Shown: positions 39,378 to 48,262 of the stretch, one piece after another
Layout of the letters: the number at the start of each line of letters is the position of its first letter
Numbering within the stretch: position 1 is the first letter of the stretch
NCBI RefSeq assembly: GCF_012290005.1
Contig: NZ_JAAXMS010000008.1
Span: 1-64,000 of the forward strand
Length of the DNA: 64,000 nucleotides
Source of the DNA: Crateriforma spongiae
GTDB taxonomy: Bacteria; Planctomycetota; Planctomycetia; Pirellulales; Pirellulaceae
Direction of reading: 5' to 3'
Program-made: the position numbers and the translations under genes
The notes under the pieces: model-generated
Seen by the model: the letters and a program-made list of their open reading frames with translations, nothing else
Told to the model about the DNA's origin: nothing
Databases searched by the model: none

Positions 39378-40445
39378 ATGAAAGCGGCTTCGTTTGTCGT
39401 TGCCTTGATCACGTTTGGCGTCATGTTCCCGTTGGTCGCCTGCTCAACGGCAAGTTGCCAGGACGCCCCGGTACCGATCATCTTCGACACGGACATCGGC
39501 AACGATTGCGACGACGTCTTGGCCCTGGGAATGATCCACGCCTTGCAATCCCGCGGCGAATGCGAGTTGTTGGCCGTCACGATTACCAAAGATCATCCAC
39601 AGGCCGCCGCGTTTACTGACGCGGTGAACACGTTTTATGGTCGAGGTCAGATCCCGATCGGCGTCTGCGACAGTGGCGTGACGAATCATGCCGGTCGCTT
39701 CAACGTGCTTGCCGATGCGAAAGACGATTCGGGCCATCTGCGATTTCCCCACGACCTTCGGGATGGAAAACAGGCCCCCGATGCGGTTTCTGTTCTGCGC
39801 AAAGCCTTGGCCGACGCCAAAGATCACAGCGTGGTCATCGCACAAGTCGGTTTTTCAACCAACTTGGCCAATCTATTGGACAGCCCCGGCGATTCGATCA
39901 GCCCCATGTCTGGGAACGAGTTGGTGCGTCAAAAGGTTCGTCTGGTTTCGGCCATGGCGGGCGCTTTCACACAAATCAAGAACAACAAAGGCCAACTGTA
40001 CGATCACCAAGAGTACAACGTCAAAATGGACATACCGGCGGCACAGAAGCTGGCATCACAATGGCCGACGCCGATTTGGTGGAGCGGATTTGAAATTGGC
40101 AAGGCGTTGCCGTACCCGCACCAAAGCATCTTGAACGACTATGACTATGTGGACCATCACCCGCTATCCGAAGCCTACACGTTGTACATCCCGCCACCAC
40201 ACGATCGCCCGACCTGGGATTTGACCAGCGTGTTGGTGGCGATTCGCCCTGATCACCACTACTTTGATCTGTCGCCGCCGGGAACTGTCACCGTTGCCGA
40301 CGACAGCCTGACCACCTTCATGGCACAAGCAGATGGAAAGCACCGCTATCTGATCATTCCTGACGGCAAGGCCGATCGGATCACCGAAGCTTTGGTGTTG
40401 CTATCCAGCCAACCGCCCAGCGTTTCGCCCGAACCATCACGATAG
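39378..40445 (+). CDS. Nucleoside hydrolase-like exported protein
   Basis: A 355-residue member of the inosine-uridine nucleoside hydrolase superfamily, which cleaves N-glycosidic bonds of ribonucleosides. The signature Ca2+-binding motif FDTDIGNDCDDVLAL is at about 38-52. A signal peptide precedes it (MKAASFVVALITFGVMFPL, then lipobox-like LVACST), so the protein is probably a periplasmic lipoprotein. The HHPLSEAY segment may carry the active-site His. ATG 39378 is used; ATG 39357 would put seven polar residues before the signal. The sulfatase gene starts 56 bp downstream on the same strand, so the two may be co-transcribed. The specificity is unknown; many planctomycete homologues lie beside sulfatases and glycosidases. 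Confidence 0.88.
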   Translation: MKAASFVVALITFGVMFPLVACSTASCQDAPVPIIFDTDIGNDCDDVLALGMIHALQSRGECELLAVTITKDHPQAAAFTDAVNTFYGRGQIPIGVCDSGVTNHAGRFNVLADAKDDSGHLRFPHDLRDGKQAPDAVSVLRKALADAKDHSVVIAQVGFSTNLANLLDSPGDSISPMSGNELVRQKVRLVSAMAGAFTQIKNNKGQLYDHQEYNVKMDIPAAQKLASQWPTPIWWSGFEIGKALPYPHQSILNDYDYVDHHPLSEAYTLYIPPPHDRPTWDLTSVLVAIRPDHHYFDLSPPGTVTVADDSLTTFMAQADGKHRYLIIPDGKADRITEALVLLSSQPPSVSPEPSR

Positions 40446-40501
40446 AAACTGACCAATGTCCGGCGATGAAACGTTCGCCCCTATTGAAGTGGAGATTGTC
40501 G

Positions 40502-41923
40502 ATGAAACATACGACATCCATTCTGTTTTGCGGATTGTATTTGATCGCTATTGCCACCGCGGGGCCGGCGACACATGCCGCCGAAAATGAACCGATCAAG
40601 AATGTGCTGATGATCGTCTCGGACGATTTGAAGGCCAGCGTTTTGGGATGCTATGGCGATCCCCGATGCGAAACACCCAACATTGATCGACTGGCCGCCC
40701 GCGGCATGTTGTTCCGAAGGGCCTATTGCCAGGGAACATGGTGTTTACCTTCGCGGAAGTCGTTCATGTACAGCAAGTACCAGGGCACTTCCCAGAAAAC
40801 ACTCGGGGGCTTTCTGCAGGAACATGGGTATTACACCGCCCGGGTGGGCAAGATCTTTCATATGCGAGTCCCCGGTGACATCATCGACGGCACCCATGGG
40901 GAAGATGTCGAAGCGTGTTGGACCGAACGTTTCAACAGCGCCGGTCGCGAAGCCCACACACCGGGTGACTACGCCTGTTTGAATCAAAACATTTTCACCG
41001 ATGCACCGGAGAATCGTCAGTCCACCCGCATGCCACACCGCATGTTTGTGACGGTCCAATACGACGGTTCCGGCGATGATCAACCGGACGCCAAATCGGC
41101 GGCGAAAAGCATCGAATTGCTTCGTGAACACGCCGACCAGCCTTTCTTTTTGGCCGTCGGATTCGTTCGTCCACACTACCCGATGGTGGCACCTCGGAAC
41201 TACTTCAACCAATACCCACTGTCGTCGATTGAAACGCCACATGTTCCCGAAAACGACTTGGACGACATCCCTGCGGCCGGACTACGGGGAACCCGTAACG
41301 GAAACAATACGATCGGCCAGTACCCCGAAAATCAAAAACGGATGTGGCAGGGTTACTATGCGACGGTGACGTTCATGGATCGGCAGGTCGGACGCATTTT
41401 GGATGAACTGGATCGCTTGGGGTTGGCCAATTCCACCGCGATCGTCTTCACCAGCGACCACGGATACCACCTTGGCGAACACACACTTTGGCAAAAGAAG
41501 AATTTTCACGAGGAAGTCACACGGGTTCCGCTGATCATCTCGGTCCCGGGTATAGCAAGCGGCCAAACCGATGCCATTGTCGAACTTGTCGACATCTATC
41601 CCACGGTGGCTGAATTGCTTGGACTGGCCGCACCGAACGATCTGGATGGTGTCAGCCTGGTCAACGTGCTGAACGATCCGATGCGATCGGTCCGTGACAG
41701 CGCGTTGTCCCTTGACCGAATCAAATCCGGATGGGAATTCGCCGATCGCGGTGACCGATGGGCCTACATGCGGTACGTCGATGGGTCAGAAGAGTTGTAC
41801 GACATGGATTCCGATCCAAACCAATTCCGGAACTTGGCCAAGTTGCCGGAATACGCGGCGCATTTGGAAGCATCACGTCGACGCATGGACGACAAAATCA
41901 AGCGTCATGAATTGAAACGCTAG
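40502..41923 (+). CDS. Secreted sulfatase (iduronate-2-sulfatase-like)
   Basis: A 473-residue sulfatase. The signal peptide MKHTTSILFCGLYLIAIATA gives ATG 40502. Metal-ligand segment VLMIVSDDLKASVLGCYG is followed by formylglycine motif C81-L-P-S-R (GTWCLPSRKSF). KIFHMR, FVRPHYP and FTSDHGYHLGEH are characteristic of the iduronate-2-sulfatase branch, so a sulfated uronic-acid-containing glycan is a likely substrate. It follows the nucleoside-hydrolase-like gene by 56 bp. The last four bases overlap the stop of the convergent csrA gene (CTAG). Confidence 0.94.
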   Translation: MKHTTSILFCGLYLIAIATAGPATHAAENEPIKNVLMIVSDDLKASVLGCYGDPRCETPNIDRLAARGMLFRRAYCQGTWCLPSRKSFMYSKYQGTSQKTLGGFLQEHGYYTARVGKIFHMRVPGDIIDGTHGEDVEACWTERFNSAGREAHTPGDYACLNQNIFTDAPENRQSTRMPHRMFVTVQYDGSGDDQPDAKSAAKSIELLREHADQPFFLAVGFVRPHYPMVAPRNYFNQYPLSSIETPHVPENDLDDIPAAGLRGTRNGNNTIGQYPENQKRMWQGYYATVTFMDRQVGRILDELDRLGLANSTAIVFTSDHGYHLGEHTLWQKKNFHEEVTRVPLIISVPGIASGQTDAIVELVDIYPTVAELLGLAAPNDLDGVSLVNVLNDPMRSVRDSALSLDRIKSGWEFADRGDRWAYMRYVDGSEELYDMDSDPNQFRNLAKLPEYAAHLEASRRRMDDKIKRHELKR

Positions 41924-42297
41924 GCGGAAACACGTGCCGGCGCTGCCGTCAGCCCGGAGGTCCATTCTTGGTTCTCAAAACGATCGATTCGATAACCGAT
42001 CGACGTTTCGCGAACACGACGTGCCACATCATTATTCTCGACACCCTCGGACTTCGTAGATTCGCCAGACGGACAGGATCGAAGGTATTCGGAAACGGTC
42101 GAAGCCCGCTGCTTGCGACAAGGAAGTTCCGCAACCTGACGATCACAGTCGGCAAGCTCGCCCCGCAAGATTCGAACGTCGCGCGGCGCCTGAACGCCCA
42201 ACTGGACTTTCGATGACCCGGTGCTGGTCACCTGAATGACGACTCCCAGCTCAGGAATCAGGATCTCCTGGCCGACTTTTCGAGACAGAACCAACAT
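41920..42297 (-). CDS. csrA: CsrA RNA-binding regulator with C-terminal extension
   Basis: Post-transcriptional regulator binding GGA motifs in mRNA leaders. The first ~48 residues are typical CsrA: MLVLSRKVGQEILI, then VQLGVQAPRDVRILRGEL. Standard CsrA proteins are 60-75 residues; this one is 125, with about 75 extra residues rich in Arg, Ser and Glu and no recognised domain (two Cys early in it). The start is ATG 42297, with GGAG about 8 bases upstream; the frame to 42354 would add 19 unrelated residues. If translation really continues, the tail is a lineage-specific addition. Convergent with a sulfatase gene, overlapping by four bases. Confidence 0.9.
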   Translation of the reverse strand: MLVLSRKVGQEILIPELGVVIQVTSTGSSKVQLGVQAPRDVRILRGELADCDRQVAELPCRKQRASTVSEYLRSCPSGESTKSEGVENNDVARRVRETSIGYRIDRFENQEWTSGLTAAPARVSA

Positions 42298-42435
42298 TGT
42301 TTCACTCCATCGAACTTGCAAAGACTCCTTGAACCAATAACAAGTTACCCACACGGGAAACGTAACACAAGTCCACCACTGGCCAAAAAAACACCTCTCC
42401 CGTTTTGAGCCAATCCGTTGGCGTGCCCGACAAAT

Positions 42436-43905
42436 TCAGGGGCTTTTGGCCGACTGTACATTCCTTGCGATTCCTCGCAGCATGACGGGAAAGACGAAGC
42501 CGTGAAGCGGGTAAACGGCATACCAGTAGGCCAGCCCCAACAGGCCTCGCGGTCGAAACCGAGCCGTCATCACCAGTTGCGTTTTATCGATTTCCTGTGG
42601 CTGCAACTGGAAATCCAGTTCGGCTTCTCCCGGCAGTTTCATCTCCGCCCTTAGCGTCAGACGTTCGTTTGGAATCAATCGGGTGACTCTCCAGAAATCG
42701 ACCGCTTCGCCATAGTGCAAGTCGGTCGGATGCCGGCGTCCGCGTCGTAGTCCCGGACCTCCGATGGCTTGATCCATCCAGCCGCGAACGTGCCACAAGA
42801 AACCGGCGCCCCAATAACCATTGGCACCACCGATCGAGCGAATTTCGGCAAACGTTTGCTTGGCCGAACCTTCCACCACCGTTTGACGTTGATCGGTCAG
42901 CGTCGTGCCGCCGGCCCAGTCGGGGTCGCCCGGCATTTGCCCCGCGGTGGACCAACGTGTCTCGATCTCACCTCGATTCGTCTTTCCCAGCGCCGCATCA
43001 ATCGCGGATTCAACCCCCAGCCTTTCGCCGGGAATCAGTCGAACCGAATCGTCGTTACGACAAACCGTCCGGTTCTTCAGTCCTTCGGCCAGTGGACGCG
43101 CAATGCTGGCACTGACCGGCGTGACCAAGCCGATCCACAAACTACTCAGCCTTGGGGTCAACACGGGAACCGGAAAGATGATCCGTCGCCTTAGTTTCAG
43201 CTTCTCCGCCATGACTTGCATGATTTCTTGATAAGTCATCACGTCTGGCCCGCCAATGTCCAACGTCCGGCCGGTCGTCTCCGGAACTTCCAAACACTGG
43301 ACCAGGTAACGCAACACATCGCGAATGGCGACCGGTTGCGTTTCGGTTTTGACCCATTTAGGTGTCACCATCACGGGCAACCGTTCGACTAGATACCGCA
43401 GTGTTTCGAACGAAGCCGAACCAGAACCAATGATCATGGCGGCACGAAAGACTGTCGTTGGTACCGCGCCCGCTTGCAAGATTTCGCCGACTTCACGACG
43501 GCTGTCCAAGTGTTGCGACAGATCGGGTCCGAGTTCGCCAAGCCCGCCCAGATAAATGATGCGTTTGCAAGCCGAGGCTTCCGCCGCTTGCCGAAACGAA
43601 ACAGCCAGCTCTCGATCACGTTTGGCATATTCACCCTTGGCCGACTGCATCGAATGAACCAAGTAGTAAGCGGCATGCACATCCGCCAATGCCTTTTTGG
43701 TCGCAACGGGGTCTTCCAGTTCGCCTTCCACGACACGCAATCGCTCATGACGAAACCACGCGAACTTCGTCAGCTTTTCGGGACTGCGAACCAAGCAAGT
43801 CACTCGGTAACCCTTTTCCAGAAGCCGTCCGACCAATCGACCGCCTACATATCCGGTGGCACCACAAACCAAAATTCGAGAACTGTCAGGGGTTGCTGTC
43901 GCCAT
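42436..43905 (-). CDS. NAD(P)-binding epimerase-like protein fused to DUF2867
   Basis: A 489-residue two-domain protein. Residues about 10-290 form a Rossmann fold of the atypical SDR class (ILVCGATGYVGGRLVGRLL, SMQSAKGEYAKRD, KRIIYLGGLGE). Residues about 310-480 match DUF2867, a START-like domain often fused to or following such SDRs (GFLWHVRGWMD, DFWRVTRLIPNERLTL, TARFRPRGLLGLAYWYAVYPLH). The combination is well known in databases as an uncharacterised oxidoreductase; the substrate is unknown. ATG 43905 is chosen; the longer frame adds 16 polar residues. It is divergent from a small gene across 63 bp. Confidence 0.9.
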   Translation of the reverse strand: MATATPDSSRILVCGATGYVGGRLVGRLLEKGYRVTCLVRSPEKLTKFAWFRHERLRVVEGELEDPVATKKALADVHAAYYLVHSMQSAKGEYAKRDRELAVSFRQAAEASACKRIIYLGGLGELGPDLSQHLDSRREVGEILQAGAVPTTVFRAAMIIGSGSASFETLRYLVERLPVMVTPKWVKTETQPVAIRDVLRYLVQCLEVPETTGRTLDIGGPDVMTYQEIMQVMAEKLKLRRRIIFPVPVLTPRLSSLWIGLVTPVSASIARPLAEGLKNRTVCRNDDSVRLIPGERLGVESAIDAALGKTNRGEIETRWSTAGQMPGDPDWAGGTTLTDQRQTVVEGSAKQTFAEIRSIGGANGYWGAGFLWHVRGWMDQAIGGPGLRRGRRHPTDLHYGEAVDFWRVTRLIPNERLTLRAEMKLPGEAELDFQLQPQEIDKTQLVMTARFRPRGLLGLAYWYAVYPLHGFVFPVMLRGIARNVQSAKSP

Positions 43906-43968
43906 AGACTGCCGTGGCTGGAAAAGAGAAGCCGAACGAGTTTCATCACACACAACAGAAGGTTAGCG

Positions 43969-44181
43969 ATGAGTACAGACGCAGCAACGCACACATGGCC
44001 CGAACTTGCCGGTGGTCTTTACGATGCCTTGACCGGTCGGAACGCCGAGATCACCTACGATTTCCAAAACATGGAGGTCCACGTGCCCGCGAAAACAGGC
44101 GGACAAAGCGTCCAACACGCTCATTGGAAGCTGAACGGCGTCCTGAAGATCCGCACTCGTGACACGTCACAGGGCGCATGA
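43969..44181 (+). CDS. Small protein of unknown function
   Basis: A 70-residue reading frame: MSTDAATHTWPELAGGLYDA, then a beta-rich segment with EITYDFQNMEVHVP. A purine-rich AGAAGG lies 6 bases before ATG 43969, and the stop overlaps the start of the next gene (ATGA), which argues for translation. I do not recognise the family. It is too short for a catalytic domain and lacks a signal peptide or membrane span. Likely partner of the following small protein. Confidence 0.7.
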   Translation: MSTDAATHTWPELAGGLYDALTGRNAEITYDFQNMEVHVPAKTGGQSVQHAHWKLNGVLKIRTRDTSQGA

Positions 44182-44531
44182 GCTTGCCAGGGTCCACAAG
44201 TCCAGCAAACGCCAGGTTTCATCTGGACATTGATGCCGAATTGCGGCTGGAGCGGTTCGATGCTTCTGGGCAACTTCAGTCGATGTCCATCACGACAACA
44301 CCGGATCGCGCCCTGCGGATCGATTCGGTGGGCGAACTTCCGAAAGTACCGCTGCGGAAATTCTTCCAACTCCGATCCGCTTTACGCGAGTTCGCCCTGC
44401 TAGTCGGTCACGACATCATCATCGGTCACCAAGGCAAGCAGGTTGTCCGCGTTCGTGTGTCCAACGAAGGCACCGCGAAACTATCAACGGCCTGGTGGAC
44501 GCTCGCGATGCAACGTCTTGTCGGCCACTGA
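44178..44531 (+). CDS. Small protein of unknown function, coupled to preceding gene
   Basis: A 117-residue protein starting within the stop codon of the preceding small gene. It is rich in alternating hydrophobic and charged residues (FHLDIDAELRLERFDASGQL, then HDIIIGHQGKQVVRVRV) and looks beta-rich. No Cys cluster, signal peptide or membrane span. Not recognised. It converges with a sulfatase gene 74 bp away. The pair resembles a small two-gene operon with no relation to its neighbours. Confidence 0.7.
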   Translation: MSLPGSTSPANARFHLDIDAELRLERFDASGQLQSMSITTTPDRALRIDSVGELPKVPLRKFFQLRSALREFALLVGHDIIIGHQGKQVVRVRVSNEGTAKLSTAWWTLAMQRLVGH

Positions 44532-44605
44532 AGCAACACGCAGTCAAACTTAGATTGGCGGCGAGTGCACCAAAATGATTTTCTTTCGCCGCTGTTGCGA
44601 TCGGT

Positions 44606-46150
44606 TCATCCTGCCTTGGTGGATGACTTCTTCTGATTGGCTCGTTTGCGTTTTTTGCCTCGCAGTTGGTCGCCAAACTGGTCTTGCCGCTGCATGTACT
44701 GCTGCCGCAACTGAGCATTTTCCACATCGCGTACCAATGGCGCAACCGGATCGTGGATGCGTTCCAATTCCATCGCCAGTTGTTCACGCAACTTGTCGAC
44801 CGTCTGCTGGACTTTGGCACGGTCGGCGGTCGGGTGTTCCAACAGATTGACGCGACAATCGGGGTCGTTCGAAACGAAATACAACTCTTCCACCGTTCGA
44901 TGCTGATAGATGTCATGCCGACGCTGGATATTGGGATTCGAACGCGCCAGCACGGCCATCCGTCGCGCCGTGTTCGTGCCGTTGGTCGCCGTTGAAAAAA
45001 TCCGTTTGCCGTCGCTCCATGGGTTGTACAGATACAGCCACTGAGACGTTTGGATTCCTCGCATGGGTTGACGCCAACGTCCCGAATTTTCGTTGTACTG
45101 TTTGATCACGTACCCAAATCCGTCAACAGACTGGCCCGTCAATGCTGGGGCGAATGATTGCCCGTGAAGACGATCCGAAGTGGGATGTGACATCCCCATC
45201 ACATCGATCAGCGTCGGCAGAAAATCGATCGCCGAAACCATATGCTGGTCGTCTATCGATCCGGGCTCAGTCTTGCCGGGCCATCGGACCATCAATGGCG
45301 TGTGAGTGCTGTGGTGATACAACTGGGTTTTGGCAAACGGCAATGGCATGCCATGGTCCGACAAGAACATCACCATCGTTTCTTCGGCGGCGCCCTCTTG
45401 CTGCAAAGCATCCATGACCGTCGCGAAACAATCGTCGGCACGGCGTACCGAACTGTAGTACAGCGCAAGTTCATCACGAACGACTGGATCATCGAACAGG
45501 AAGCCGGGTACGACGACTTCATCCGCCGTGAAGACCTTGCTGGGAACGTTCGGATCCGACTTTCCTTCTTTGAAACCCTGACTGTAAAACGGTTTGTGTG
45601 GATCGCTGATGTTGACCATCAAACAAAAGGGCTTGCCCGATTGCTTGGACAAACGAATCGCATCGCGGGTTGATTTTCCGTAGCTTTCAACGTCTTTAAC
45701 ACCGTACTTTTTGCCGTCGGCATCGGTGTCCAGCACGGCATCCCAAGCGTAGGGAGTGTAGGGCGTGCTGTGGTTGACCTTTCCACGAATCGCGGTGAAG
45801 TAGCCCGCATCTTTGGCCAAGTCACACAGCACCGGATAATCGGGTTCGGGGTTTTGACGAAACCCCTCCACACCGTTGACGTGACTGTACAAACCCGACC
45901 ACATCAAGTTGCGTCCCGGCATGCAATTGCCCACCAACACGTGCGCTTTGGTAAAGCGAAGGGCCGTTTTAGCAAACGCATCGATCGCGGGCGTGGTCTC
46001 GGGAACCGGACATCCGAACACACCGATTGAATCGCACGACATGTCATCCACGGTGACGATCAACACATTCGGACGATCCGACGCTCGCACCGGAGTGTTC
46101 AACGAACATCCGAGTAAAACAACGGTGGCACACAGCAATACCAATCTCAT
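44606..46150 (-). CDS. Secreted sulfatase with C-M-P-G-R active-site motif
   Basis: A 514-residue sulfatase of the choline/heparan sulfatase-like type. The signal, with lipobox-like VVLLGCSLN, follows ATG 46150. The metal-ligand segment is VLIVTVDDMSCDSIG. The formylglycine segment is GNC76-MPGR rather than CxPSR: Gly replaces the usual Ser, though the minimal C-x-P-x-R core is intact. VNISDPHKPFY, FLSDHGMPLPFAK and HSTHTPLMVRWPG complete the active site. The C-terminal 30 residues are Lys/Arg/Gln-rich. Probably active on a marine sulfated polymer if modified. The downstream end faces the two small unknown genes. Confidence 0.93.
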   Translation of the reverse strand: MRLVLLCATVVLLGCSLNTPVRASDRPNVLIVTVDDMSCDSIGVFGCPVPETTPAIDAFAKTALRFTKAHVLVGNCMPGRNLMWSGLYSHVNGVEGFRQNPEPDYPVLCDLAKDAGYFTAIRGKVNHSTPYTPYAWDAVLDTDADGKKYGVKDVESYGKSTRDAIRLSKQSGKPFCLMVNISDPHKPFYSQGFKEGKSDPNVPSKVFTADEVVVPGFLFDDPVVRDELALYYSSVRRADDCFATVMDALQQEGAAEETMVMFLSDHGMPLPFAKTQLYHHSTHTPLMVRWPGKTEPGSIDDQHMVSAIDFLPTLIDVMGMSHPTSDRLHGQSFAPALTGQSVDGFGYVIKQYNENSGRWRQPMRGIQTSQWLYLYNPWSDGKRIFSTATNGTNTARRMAVLARSNPNIQRRHDIYQHRTVEELYFVSNDPDCRVNLLEHPTADRAKVQQTVDKLREQLAMELERIHDPVAPLVRDVENAQLRQQYMQRQDQFGDQLRGKKRKRANQKKSSTKAG

Positions 46151-46308
46151 GAGACTTTTCCCGTGGGCAATGGGATGAATGGGCGGGATAGCGCCGTCCG
46201 TTCCGAAACGAAACGCACGGTAGTTCGGACGCGCAGCGTCACAATGTACCCCGGTGGAGGACGACATGCTGTGTTTTTGCCGTCTCCATCGACCCGCACG
46301 CCCGCAGC

Positions 46309-46728
46309 CTACTGCGGGCCAGTCATTTCCCAGATCACGTCACGACTGGTTGACGGATCAATGAATCCCGCTTTTCGTCCCAAAGGCCCGTCATGGGGTG
46401 TGTCACTTTTTGGCTTCATCCCACGTTCCGGCAATGCGGCAAAACTGGTGCGTACATCGTCCGTTTCGAAGCACAAATGATGCAGACCTTCGCCATGCTG
46501 GTCCAAATGCTGGTTCAGCGGATGATCCGCCGTTAAGGGCTGGACCAATTGCAGATGCAAATTGCCCATATCCAAGTGAGTCAGACGCACATTACCCGAT
46601 TCAATTCGTTCATCGATAACGACCGGCAACCCAAGCTTATCACGATAGAACGTCAACGCTTCGTCAGTATCGCGGACGACGATCGCAATGTGATCCAGAC
46701 GTGAAAACAAGGGTTTGTTTGACATCAT
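46309..46728 (-). CDS. VOC-family protein, methylmalonyl-CoA epimerase-like
   Basis: A 139-residue member of the vicinal oxygen chelate superfamily. Metal ligand positions are visible: His in RLDHIAIVV, Gln in LHLQLVQP, His in GLHHLCFETDD and Glu in VIWEMTG. The overall pattern is close to methylmalonyl-CoA epimerase, which interconverts (R)- and (S)-methylmalonyl-CoA, but a lyase or dioxygenase-type VOC activity cannot be excluded. No mutase or propionyl-CoA carboxylase genes are nearby. It lies 73 bp downstream of the DUF1537 kinase gene on the same strand and may belong to that operon. ATG 46725 is an equivalent start. Confidence 0.85.
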   Translation of the reverse strand: MMSNKPLFSRLDHIAIVVRDTDEALTFYRDKLGLPVVIDERIESGNVRLTHLDMGNLHLQLVQPLTADHPLNQHLDQHGEGLHHLCFETDDVRTSFAALPERGMKPKSDTPHDGPLGRKAGFIDPSTSRDVIWEMTGPQ

Positions 46729-46801
46729 TCAATTCCTAGGTCGACTGGTGATCGAATCCAATGAACAGGGTAGGGCGACACAGGGTAAACCACCGTGTGC
46801 T

Positions 46802-48205
46802 TCAGCGTTTCAGAATCCGGTACGCATCCAGTAGCGCCGATTCACCGCCCACGTTGCCCGGAAAAACGACATAGGGCATACCCGGCATACGGCTCTCTTG
46901 TTGAAGTTGCCAAACCGGAATGCCGGGTAAAATTTGGCCCAACACCATCGCGCGGTGAACGTCCAAGCCCTTGGTCGCCACATCGCTGGAGGTGATTCCG
47001 CCTTTGGCAATCAAAAATCGCGGTCGCTGTTGAACACCACGCACAATGTCCACAAGCGTGGCCGATACGCGATTTCCGATCGATAAACTGGATCGCGCAT
47101 CATCACCTTTGACCAGCTGTCGAGACGAATACAGCGCAACATCTTGGTCCGATGCCAGAGCCTCGTTGACCTGCTGGGCAAGCGACCCGGCGTAGGCATC
47201 GGTGGAGTCGGCCAACAGTTCCGCGACGTCCAAGACGACGGGGACAAGATTCGGCTCGGCCGACAACAATGCGTTCAGTTGCCCGGTCGTCTTTGGCACG
47301 TATGACCCGACCACGATCAGTCCTGATTTTGCGTTGGCATCGACCATCTGATCGGATCGTAACAACGGGTTGGGTTCCATCCCCGCGAACGCTTGAACAA
47401 AACTAGCGGCCGTTCGATAAATGAATCGCTGACCAGATGACTCGGCCTGCAACGCCGCGTAAACAAAGGCCTCCATGTCACGCATAGCCGCCGCGTTGAC
47501 CACACAGACCGATCGTGGTGCCAACGAACGCAATTGCTTCACCACCGGCGACAGATCGGCGGCCCGCAAGTCGGCCAGACCGACCGAGTGAATCTGCTGT
47601 CGTTCAATCGTGCCAGACCATTTTTCCATCACCCAATCGATCAAGTTGCTGTTTTGAAAACCAAACGCGGCATCTTGGGCGAAAGGCGTTTCCGCCGCTG
47701 GTATCAAGTCGTCGCCGTCGGCGACATAGTGAACGTCATCGACGGTGTAACGACCGCCCTGCAAAAAGAACGGTGCAATGACGTGAATCGCGTCCGGCTG
47801 GTCCGTTGCCGCGGCGACGGCATCGACCTCGGCGGGATAATGTCCTCGCAGTGTTGAATCACTGCGACTAATTAACACAAAGTCTTTTCCAGATGCCGCG
47901 GCGGCCTGCTGCAAGTTTTTGCCAATCTGCCGGGCAAGATCGACGGCGTCCTGTTTGACCAAAGACCGCGAATTGGTCAACACATAGAATAAGTCACCGT
48001 CGGCCCGCATGGCATGCAGCAATTCGTCGACACCCCACGTGGTCAATACCGGCGTGTCATAAACTGTCTGTGTCCCCGTCGGGTCATCGTCCAGAACGAC
48101 GATCTTCCGTCGCGTTCCTTCGTGGTGTTGTCGGATCGCGGGCAACAGCGATTCGCTTCGCGGATTCGGAAGTCCCGCCAAAGCCTTTTGTAGATTGATC
48201 GTCAT
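46802..48205 (-). CDS. Four-carbon acid sugar kinase family protein (DUF1537)
   Basis: A 467-residue kinase. The N-terminal domain begins KIVVLDDDPTGTQT, the nucleotide/acid-sugar-binding motif of DUF1537, with NSRSL and SRSDSTLRGHYPAEV. The C-terminal domain shows GSYVPKTTGQL, KGGITSSDVATKGL and VVFPGNVGG. Family members (DtnK, OtnK, DenD-linked) phosphorylate C4 sugar acids such as D-threonate, D-erythronate or 3-oxo-tetronates. It is in a catabolic cluster with an MFS transporter, Gfo/Idh oxidoreductase and hydrolase. ATG 48205 removes 14 polar upstream residues. Cytoplasmic. Confidence 0.92.
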   Translation of the reverse strand: MTINLQKALAGLPNPRSESLLPAIRQHHEGTRRKIVVLDDDPTGTQTVYDTPVLTTWGVDELLHAMRADGDLFYVLTNSRSLVKQDAVDLARQIGKNLQQAAAASGKDFVLISRSDSTLRGHYPAEVDAVAAATDQPDAIHVIAPFFLQGGRYTVDDVHYVADGDDLIPAAETPFAQDAAFGFQNSNLIDWVMEKWSGTIERQQIHSVGLADLRAADLSPVVKQLRSLAPRSVCVVNAAAMRDMEAFVYAALQAESSGQRFIYRTAASFVQAFAGMEPNPLLRSDQMVDANAKSGLIVVGSYVPKTTGQLNALLSAEPNLVPVVLDVAELLADSTDAYAGSLAQQVNEALASDQDVALYSSRQLVKGDDARSSLSIGNRVSATLVDIVRGVQQRPRFLIAKGGITSSDVATKGLDVHRAMVLGQILPGIPVWQLQQESRMPGMPYVVFPGNVGGESALLDAYRILKR

Positions 48206-48262
48206 GGTCGGTCGTTTCGAAAAGCTGTTACGGTGCGTCCCAGGCATTCACAATGCAGGTGA

